This document shows positions 33,625-39,243 of a DNA stretch of 39,243 nucleotides, one piece after another. Every line of letters begins with the position of its first letter. The first letter of the stretch is position 1. The notes beneath the pieces are model-generated. The model searched no databases. It had not been told where the DNA came from and saw only the letters and a program-made list of their open reading frames with translations. The position numbers and the translations under genes were made by a program. The DNA is from an uncultured Bacilli bacterium (GTDB taxonomy: Bacteria; Bacillota_I; Bacilli_A; RF39; UBA660), in assembly GCA_934101645.1 (NCBI GenBank), contig CAKORX010000009.1:1-39243 (forward strand), in the 5' to 3' direction.

Positions 33625-34133
33625 TTATACTCCTTAATTACATATTCATTGCCAATTAATTTTTTTAATAATTTAATAGCAAAGTCATGATTTTTTCTTC
33701 CCGAATGACTCATACACAAACTTTCAATTACAAAAACATTATAATTATTTTCAAATAAATCTAAAGCAGTTTTAAGCACACAAGCATCAGTGTCAATTCC
33801 ACATAAATATATACTAGTAATACCATTTTCTTTAATAAAAGTTTTAAGTTCACCATTAAGTGCTGAATATATATTCTTTTTAAATATAGGATAATTTCTA
33901 TTATTAACTAACAAACACTTTCCTTTTTCATCCATGCATCCCTCATAATTAAGTTTAGTAAAAAACAAACTATTAATATCATTTATAAACATGGTAAAGC
34001 CATAAAAATCGAAACTATTTTTTGTAAGTTCTTTTTCTATTTTTTTAGGCAAATCTTTAGTATTTTTATTGATAAAATCACTTTGCACATCAATAATTAA
34101 AAGAAGTCTTTTATTATTACTTACTCTATTCAT
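33621..34133 (-). CDS. Isochorismatase-fold cysteine hydrolase
   Basis: A 170-residue member of the isochorismatase/nicotinamidase superfamily. The catalytic triad is visible as Asp15 (LLLIIDVQSDF), Lys86 (FKKNIYSALNGEL) and Cys118 (CGIDTDACVLKTAL), with the preceding cis-peptide region IDTDA. The metal-binding histidines of true nicotinamidases are not evident, so the substrate (nicotinamide, isochorismate, carbamoylated amines or other) is open. It heads a run of overlapping genes that includes two peptidase-like proteins. A TGATATAAT extended -10 ends only six bases before the ATG, which would put the transcript start on the start codon itself. Confidence 0.85.
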   Translation of the reverse strand: MNRVSNNKRLLLIIDVQSDFINKNTKDLPKKIEKELTKNSFDFYGFTMFINDINSLFFTKLNYEGCMDEKGKCLLVNNRNYPIFKKNIYSALNGELKTFIKENGITSIYLCGIDTDACVLKTALDLFENNYNVFVIESLCMSHSGRKNHDFAIKLLKKLIGNEYVIKEYK

Positions 34134-34139
34134 AACCCT

Positions 34140-34148
34140 ATTATATCA
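34140..34148 (-). promoter_or_regulatory. Extended -10 element immediately before the isochorismatase-like gene
   Basis: The minus strand reads TGATATAAT; the -10 is separated from the ATG by AGGGTT only. Either the transcript is leaderless or the gene is read from the cls transcript with AGGG as a poorly spaced ribosome site. Confidence 0.5.
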
Positions 34149-34153
34149 TATAG

Positions 34154-35656
34154 TTAAAATAATGGAGCAAAAAGTCTTAATATAGCTTCATAAATGTTTT
34201 TTATTAATGAAGTTTTTACATCTTTTTTAGTAACTAATTTACATTCTTTAAAAGTATTATCGAAATCATTTTTAATTTTTTTAATCTCACTATTTTTATA
34301 TAAATATATACCATTTTCAAAATGAAGATATAAACTTCTGTAATCTAAGTTGATTGTACCAACAATCGAAGATATGTCATCGCTTAATAATACTTTTGAA
34401 TGAACAAAACCTTTTGAAAACTTATATATTTTTATATTATTTTCAATTAATACTTTAAAAAATGATGAAGTTTGTGTATATACAATTTTTTTATCAGGTA
34501 TTCCAGGAACAATAATTCTTACATCTACCCCTCTTTTTGAGGCTCTAATCAAACTATTTAATAAATCATTATCAATTATTAAATAAGGAGTCATTATATA
34601 TAAATATTTTTTAGCGTTATTTATAAGATTTATATAAGCATCTTCACCAACTAAATCTTTTTTTAAGGGGCTTACCCCAAAAGGACAAATCAAACCATCA
34701 CTTGGAAAGTTTTTTTCTTCATACTTATATTTTAAAGGGTCCTCTTTTTTTAAAGTAAGTGCACTATAAATTGTTAAAAACATAATAACAAAGTTATATA
34801 CAGCATCGCCTTTTATTTTAACCGCATTATCTTTCCAAATTCCATGTTTTTGCACCTTATTTATATATTCATCAGATATATTTACGCCTCCGGAAAAAGC
34901 AACTTTACCATCAATAATCGTCATTTTTCGGTGGTCCCTATTATTTAAAAATACTCCATTAAAGCTACTTAGTTTATTAAAAGTTAAACATTTAATGTTA
35001 TATTTTTCTAGTATTTTAGGATAGTTTTTATCAAGGCAAGCAACACTTCCCATATCATCATATATAACTCTTACATCTACTCCATTTTGAGCTTTTTCCT
35101 TTAGAATATTTAAAATGCCATCCCACATAACTCCATTATTAATAATAAAATATTCCATAAAAATATATTTTTGAGCATATTTTAATTCATGTAATAATTC
35201 CGGATAAAACTTTTCTCCATAATCATAATAAGTTATTTCACTATTTTCATAAGATACAAACTTTGATGTGTTAATGAGATATTTTAATTCATCAATATTT
35301 TCTTTATTAATACGTTTCATAATCTTTTCATCTTGAATAAGATAATTATTATAGTATTTTTCATATTTGAAAATATTTCTTAAAAGCTTACTTTTTAAAT
35401 AACTTTTTCCAAGCGTAATAAGTAAAATAGTTCCAAATATAGGAAATAATAAAATTAAGATTATCCACGGAACATCATTTGAAAGTCTTGTTGAATCCTT
35501 TATAATTTTAAGGACAATAAAAACACTTATAATTTTATATAAAATGCTTATTAAAAAAATATGACTTTCAAAGTATAATCTTAAAATAATAGCAAATCCA
35601 AATTGTAATAATATTCCTAAAAATAAAACGAGGCACCTTTTAACAGCCATTAACAT
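34154..35656 (-). CDS. cls: Cardiolipin synthase, PLD type
   Basis: Condenses two phosphatidylglycerol molecules to cardiolipin and glycerol at the membrane. 500 residues: two N-terminal TM segments (about 7-27 and 33-55), then two phospholipase D domains, each with an HKD motif: HRKMTIIDGKVAFSGG (about 240) and FVHSKVLLSDDISSIVGTINLDYRS (about 420). The C-terminus ends in a hydrophobic ILRLFAPLF as in Bacillus Cls proteins. The ATG at 35656 is chosen because GAGGG lies six bases upstream; a second ATG at 35650 is less well spaced. A TGGTAAAAT extended -10 lies upstream (35678-35686). Confidence 0.95.
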   Translation of the reverse strand: MLMAVKRCLVLFLGILLQFGFAIILRLYFESHIFLISILYKIISVFIVLKIIKDSTRLSNDVPWIILILLFPIFGTILLITLGKSYLKSKLLRNIFKYEKYYNNYLIQDEKIMKRINKENIDELKYLINTSKFVSYENSEITYYDYGEKFYPELLHELKYAQKYIFMEYFIINNGVMWDGILNILKEKAQNGVDVRVIYDDMGSVACLDKNYPKILEKYNIKCLTFNKLSSFNGVFLNNRDHRKMTIIDGKVAFSGGVNISDEYINKVQKHGIWKDNAVKIKGDAVYNFVIMFLTIYSALTLKKEDPLKYKYEEKNFPSDGLICPFGVSPLKKDLVGEDAYINLINNAKKYLYIMTPYLIIDNDLLNSLIRASKRGVDVRIIVPGIPDKKIVYTQTSSFFKVLIENNIKIYKFSKGFVHSKVLLSDDISSIVGTINLDYRSLYLHFENGIYLYKNSEIKKIKNDFDNTFKECKLVTKKDVKTSLIKNIYEAILRLFAPLF

Positions 35657-35700
35657 AGTATACCCTCTTTCATAAATATTTTACCAAATTTATTAAAATA

Positions 35701-35726
35701 AAAAAATCACTAAATTAATAGTGATT
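35701..35726 (-). terminator. Terminator of the RsgI-like gene
   Basis: AATCACTA/TAGTGATT stem with a 6-nt loop followed by T on the minus strand, overlapping the stop codon. Confidence 0.8.
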
Positions 35727-36891
35727 ACCAAGTTATTGCATCCCAAACTACACCGGTTACAGCATCTATTGATAAACTATACTGAATGCCACCGCATCTT
35801 GCCGCAAATGTATATTTCATTTGATTATTACTGCTTTCTGAATAACTAACCTGTGGAAAAAGTTCACAATTTGATGTATCAGTTAAATTAAAATAACTTA
35901 AGCCAATCTGAATTGCTTGCTCTTTAGAAACCTTTGGAGCAGGAATAACATCTGTTTTAGAACCTATAATTTCTCCGGTAACTGAGTCAATATAAATATA
36001 ATATTTATTTACTCCATTATTAGCGCTATATTCATATATTCTGCAGTAAGAACCACGTGTATCATCTAAAGGTTTAGCGCCATCATTTGTGATATATCTT
36101 GAATCAATACTTGTTACATAAGACCTTCCAATTTGCATTGCTTTATTATTACCTATCATTTCAGGATAATCAAAAGTATCATTAAATACTTTAGAACTAT
36201 TATATTTACACCAAGCGCCACTTTTATCTTGTGCATCTAAAGGCCTATTACTTGATGGTGTAACAGGAGTATTATTTTCAATATTTACTTTTTTAGGTTC
36301 TTCTACTATTTCTTCGATTTTTTCTTTAATTTCCTTTACTGAAAGATCTTTAATATCCTCGATTGAAAGTTTAGGATTTTCTGCAATTTCTTTTTCTAAA
36401 TAAGCAGCCTTACCTACGCTAATATTATACTTTTTTGCTAAAACCCAAGAACTTTCCGTAATATTAGGAATAATTAATTCACATGATATGTTTTCATTTT
36501 CAAAAACCTTATTTATTATATCCTCAACTTTTTGACTTTCTATATTCTCAAGTGAAATAATTATTGCCGAATCATTTAAATAATTTTTTTCATTTAATGA
36601 ATTTGTAAGAATACTTATTTCTTCTTCAAAAGTTTTTTCTTTAAAATCATTATTAATAATTTCTTTTGCATCATCATTTCAGGCAGTTACATTTACAACC
36701 ATCATATCTTTATTAAGGACTATTTTAATACTTGGATTAATATCTAAAATAACATAAGACGTTATAACTTCATCAAAATGTTTTTCGTTTTTCTCTTCTT
36801 TTTTTGAATTTTTATTTAAGCAAATAAATAATGCACATAACAATAGTAAAATAAAAAATATAGTGATTCCAATAATAAACTTCTTTTTCAT
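35725..36891 (-). pseudogene. RsgI-like membrane protein with PepSY-like repeats, interrupted by an in-frame TGA
   Basis: Reading through one TGA (36681-36679, codon 71) gives a 388-residue protein. It has a TM helix (about 5-24), an RsgI N-terminal-type domain (VILDINPSIKIVLNKDMMVVNVTA, then after the TGA NDDAKEIINNDF), a helical region with SSWVLAKKYNISVGKAAYLEKE, a charged linker, a Pro/Asn-rich segment, and two PepSY-like halves (KAMQIGRSYV...YIDSVTGEIIGSK and EQAIQIGLSYF...SIDAVTGVVWD). In RsgI proteins the position of the TGA is normally a sense codon, commonly Leu, in the xLNDDGK motif. Downstream the frame is intact for over 300 codons with four TGG Trp codons. So this is either a fresh nonsense mutation, a sequencing error, or UGA read-through. 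The normal family role is anti-sigma regulation of envelope genes; no sigma factor is adjacent. Confidence 0.7.
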
Positions 36892-36894
36892 TAT

Positions 36895-37209
36895 CTACCA
36901 TATTTCTTTATCAAGCCAGCCCAAATATTCTGCATTTAAACTATTTATCTTATAAATGGCAAATTCAAAACACTCATAACTATGTATCTTTTTGATAATT
37001 TCATATATAACTTCTTTGTTTTTCGTCTTAGTTTTCATCTGAAGCAAAAATTCTTCATTGCTTTCTTTTTTACCTTTATAATTCCAACTGCTATCACTTT
37101 TAATAACATGAGTACTTGCCACAAGTTTTTTTTCAAGTAAAGTATCAACTACTTTATTAACCTGTGAAATATTATCAAAAGCAGTCTCTATCATACAAAA
37201 TTTACTCAT
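36895..37209 (-). CDS. CutA-like (divalent-ion tolerance family) protein
   Basis: A 104-residue protein with the ferredoxin-like CutA1 layout: FCMIETAFDNISQVNKVVDTLLEKKLVASTHV at the start, SSWNYKGKKESNEEFLLQMKTK in the centre, and IHSYECFEFAIYKINSLNAEYLGWL at the end, matching the usual W-x-G-x(5-6)-E-x-x-L and HPYE.P pattern, with HSYECFE replacing HPYEVPE. CutA forms trimers; its role in metal tolerance is weakly established. The ATG at 37209 has GAGG six bases upstream; the ATG at 37215 would put GAGG against the start. It overlaps the pyrophosphatase end by eight bases and the RsgI-like gene follows after three bases. Confidence 0.8.
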   Translation of the reverse strand: MSKFCMIETAFDNISQVNKVVDTLLEKKLVASTHVIKSDSSWNYKGKKESNEEFLLQMKTKTKNKEVIYEIIKKIHSYECFEFAIYKINSLNAEYLGWLDKEIW

Positions 37210-37546
37210 TTTCATCCTCTTTTCTTATAATAATATGTTTAAAATATCTTTCTTGAAACTCAACTAGGGCATTTATTGCATCATCACTATAATTTTTTCC
37301 ATCGGTAATAATTAATTTGTCATCATCGTCATTAGTTCTATGAATGACTGCAATGCATTTACCATAAAACTCATTAATTGGTTCAAAAACTCCTAAAACA
37401 TAGCAATCAATTTCTTCATTATCGCCACTTACAGTATTAGGCAAATATCCATAATTAACTGGGTATATAAAACCATGTTTCGGGTGCTTGCTACCAAAGG
37501 GCCTATCAATTTTTACATTAAGCATTTTGCCAATATAATCTTTCAT
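37202..37546 (-). CDS. Small inorganic pyrophosphatase-family protein
   Basis: 114 residues, shorter than the usual type I pyrophosphatase (about 170-180). Seen: HPKHGFIYPVNYGYLPNT (substrate-binding Tyr region), EEIDCYVLG, which replaces the DxxDxL metal site of the family, EFYGKCIAVIHRTNDDDDKLIITD, and a Lys/Glu-rich end. Truncated members like this are common in Bacillota; hydrolysis of pyrophosphate or a related phosphoanhydride is expected but unproven, since not all Asp ligands are seen. AAAGGAG lies seven bases before the ATG. It is the first gene of a unit that continues with the CutA-like and RsgI-like genes. Confidence 0.8.
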   Translation of the reverse strand: MKDYIGKMLNVKIDRPFGSKHPKHGFIYPVNYGYLPNTVSGDNEEIDCYVLGVFEPINEFYGKCIAVIHRTNDDDDKLIITDGKNYSDDAINALVEFQERYFKHIIIRKEDENE

Positions 37547-37662
37547 TTATTTCTCCTTTCAAGTTTTAATAGTAAAAATTCATCTCATACATTACCTTTA
37601 TATAGTCTAAATATATAATATTATATTTTTTTTATTAATAAAACGTTAACTATAAAATTTTT

Positions 37663-38175
37663 TTATTTAATTATAATTTTTTTACCTTTTTCACAATGAT
37701 GGTAAAACTCTAAAACATTTATTCCATATTTAGGCTTTGAATATTCATAAATACATAAATTTTCATAATTACACTTATTATTAAGCTGCGTACTTATAAA
37801 TTTTTCTTTAATTTCTTTTAAAGCATCATATTCTGAGTTAAATTTTCTAATTCCACGATATTTTTCCCAAGAATGTTCAAACCAAAAATATTTATCATTT
37901 TTTTTATATATCAAAAACGTATGAGTGGGACAACTATCATTATCATAATAAACAATAAAATACGTTTTAAATTCTATATTATTTTTTTCAAATAAATATC
38001 TTTCGAGTTCAACTTGATCCCAGCATACACCAACACCATTTTTTAAAGTTTCTTTGGGATTTTGTAACTTATAAACTTGTGAGAAATTTTCATCAATATC
38101 AAAATGAATTTTTCCATTAATATCCACATATCCGTATTTTATATTATTTAAAATATTCATTATTTCTTTAATCAT
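37663..38175 (-). CDS. Transglutaminase-like superfamily protein
   Basis: A 170-residue soluble protein. The pattern of a transglutaminase-like Cys peptidase core is visible: NGVGVCWDQVELERYLF with Cys51 at the start of a helix, then PTHTFLIYKKNDKYFWFEHSW with His85 and a final acidic/His pair at 100-101. The length fits small bacterial members that may act as peptidases or amidases rather than cross-linkers. The C-terminal tail is basic (KGKKIIIK). The promoter is an extended -10 (TGTTATAAT) about 18 bases before the ATG, so it seems monocistronic. No partner is adjacent. Confidence 0.7.
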   Translation of the reverse strand: MIKEIMNILNNIKYGYVDINGKIHFDIDENFSQVYKLQNPKETLKNGVGVCWDQVELERYLFEKNNIEFKTYFIVYYDNDSCPTHTFLIYKKNDKYFWFEHSWEKYRGIRKFNSEYDALKEIKEKFISTQLNNKCNYENLCIYEYSKPKYGINVLEFYHHCEKGKKIIIK

Positions 38176-38192
38176 ACTCTACCTATAAATAA

Positions 38193-38201
38193 ATTATAAC
38201 A
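38193..38201 (-). promoter_or_regulatory. Extended -10 promoter of the transglutaminase-like gene
   Basis: The minus strand reads TGTTATAAT, with no recognisable -35. Confidence 0.5.
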
Positions 38202-38278
38202 TTTAAATTGTATATTTTGACATTTTTTTACTATGCCATGTAAAAAATTTATTTTTTTAAGTTTTAATTTGCAAAATA

Positions 38279-38302
38279 AAACTAGAGTACATTCTCTAGT
38301 TT
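38279..38302 (-). terminator. Terminator downstream of the 38410-38973 gene
   Basis: AAACTAGAG/CTCTAGTTT perfect 9-bp stem with a 6-nt loop, followed on the minus strand by TTTTATTTT. A second perfect palindrome (38316-38331, ATGGTGAGATCACCAT) lies just upstream in the same UTR and is followed by T5 on the plus strand. Between 38332 and 38409 the sequence is AT-rich with nothing else recognised. Confidence 0.65.
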
Positions 38303-38409
38303 CCAGTTCCCTTTTATGGTGAGATCACCATTTTTAATTACACTTTTTCAAAAATAACAATGACATAGTTATATTACTAATAAATAAAATTATGCTTTAT
38401 TATTATTTT

Positions 38410-38973
38410 TTATACTAAATATGCTACAATTCCAATTACTCCAGTCATTGCTAATCCTAAACTAGGCATTATAATACCTGGTAAATCTTGAAATTTATCA
38501 GGATTAATCTTTCTAAATAATACACCAATAATTAAAAATACTATTGAATTTAATAAAGCCATCCATTTAGGAACGCCCAAATAGCCCATTAAAACCGCCA
38601 CTATTATGCATATATCCGTAATCATTAATATAGAGTATAATAACAAAAATGGTGGTAGTATTGCCTTATAATACCCTTCCAAAGTATTATCTGCTATTTC
38701 AAAATTGCTTTTACCATTATTAGTTATTCTTTTATATATTACTGCTTGTATACATAATACAGCATAAAAACCAAAGCCTATTAAAACTATGCCAAACATA
38801 GCTCAAATTATCGATAGTCCGAATCTCCACTCAGCCATTTTGCTCCAATTGCTATCAATATTTTTTGATGTTCCTAGTTTCTCATTATCTTTTCCTTTTA
38901 AATCAAATAATATATCACCTATTGAGCATAACAATCTCCCAATTAAACCCATAATACTAAAAATTAAATTCAT
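38410..38973 (-). pseudogene. Multi-TM membrane protein interrupted by an in-frame TGA
   Basis: Reading through a TGA at codon 57 (38805-38803) gives 187 residues: MNLIFSIMGLIGRLLCSIGD (first TM), a short loop with DLKGKDNEKLGTSKNIDSNW, KMAEWRFGLSII, then after the TGA AMFGIVLIGFGFYAVL and three further TM segments (about 105-127, 132-150 and 165-185). The part upstream of the TGA begins with an ATG behind AAGAAGGTAGATT (good ribosome site) and ends inside a TM segment that continues in frame after the TGA, so the two halves belong together. The pattern GLIG..LC.IGD...DLKGKDN....WRF..SI resembles a family of small uncharacterised Bacillota membrane proteins (DUF6796-like). The function is unknown. 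Confidence 0.65.
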
Positions 38974-39002
38974 AATCTACCTTCTTAAATTTATTTACTC
39001 TT

Positions 39003-39243
39003 TTTTTATTTTTCAAAGCTTTTTCGATGTAGTACTAAAACACATTCAATGTGCGTTGAGACGTCTGAACTGCTCTCTTTTTTAACTCGTTGGTTTGCGA
39101 AAACATGTCCAGTACATTATCGGTTTGTGGAAACATATCAATAAGTTGCTACCTCCGCTTCGCATAAACAAACTGGAAGTTATCTATTTCTCCTCTTCGT
39201 TAAGACCTAGTTCATTACATATTACTTGCTATCCCTGATACCT
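39003..39243 (-). other. Compositionally distinct edge region with a short 10-codon repeat
   Basis: The last 240 bases are visibly richer in G and C than the rest. On the minus strand one frame reads QLIDMFPQTDNVLDMFSQTN, then ELKKRAVQTSQRTLNVF and a stop, i.e. QT-containing units every ten residues. Further upstream the same frame contains several stops, so if coding it is the decayed 3' end of a gene. At the DNA level an 18-base unit repeats 30 bases apart (39092-39109 and 39122-39139, 15 of 18 identical). It may be the edge of an acquired element. Confidence 0.35.

Noticed and set aside
36679..38805. Selenocysteine at the two in-frame TGA codons.
   Set aside because: No stable hairpin follows either codon, and neither protein belongs to a known selenoprotein family.
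1..39243. Mollicutes code 4 (TGA = Trp) for the entire window.
   Set aside because: All long conserved genes use TGG for Trp with no in-frame TGA, and five genes end in TGA, one of them inside a terminator foot.

Overview
The window is strongly AT-rich and almost entirely protein coding. It reads as a chromosomal segment of a low-GC Bacillota, probably an uncultured gut lineage of the Bacilli/Mollicutes-related side. This is inferred from PolC next to DnaE, the mraZ-rsmH-ftsL-PBP order, YqeG/YqeH, AT-rich codon use, good Shine-Dalgarno sites, and DUF6273-like/TasA-like surface proteins. No tRNA, rRNA, CRISPR array, transposase or reverse transcriptase was found. TAA, TAG and TGA are all used as stops; five genes end in TGA.

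Layout. 86-1974 (minus): a membrane-anchored surface protein and a papain-like-fold protein. 2057-4569: rpsO and pnp with their own promoter, leader and an intergenic hairpin. 4785-9285: mraZ, rsmH, ftsL, a PASTA-type PBP and a signal-peptide/TM protein, headed by a promoter with three GTGG boxes spaced exactly 10 bp apart (probable MraZ operator). 9411-10905: an unknown gene, yceD and rpmF. 10979-21583: a replication/repair block in the order dnaE, polC, yqeG, yqeH, mutL. 21715-25212 (plus, the only plus-strand genes): two co-oriented membrane-anchored proteins from a consensus promoter; the second carries about a dozen Cys-rich CPxGY repeats.

25271-27075 (minus): a surface protein gene split by an apparent one-base frameshift. 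Its 3' end holds an abruptly GC-rich block made almost wholly of NNC codons and followed by a G/C-only tract. This is the signature of a diversity-generating retroelement (DGR) variable region. The reverse transcriptase and template repeat are not in the window, so it would be a remote target. 27262-29569: deoD and an XRE-family membrane regulator with paired dyad operators.

29658-34133: a compact run of an isochorismatase-fold hydrolase, a small protein, an HExxH metalloprotein, a C39-like peptidase and a 719-aa unknown. 34154-35656: cardiolipin synthase. 35725-38973: RsgI-like, CutA, small pyrophosphatase, transglutaminase-like and TM genes. Two genes here (RsgI-like and the TM protein) are each interrupted by a single in-frame TGA in an otherwise intact reading frame. 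The last ~240 bases differ in composition and look like the edge of an acquired or decayed element.

The most unusual signals are the DGR-like variable region, the frameshift in the same gene, and the clustered in-frame UGA codons.
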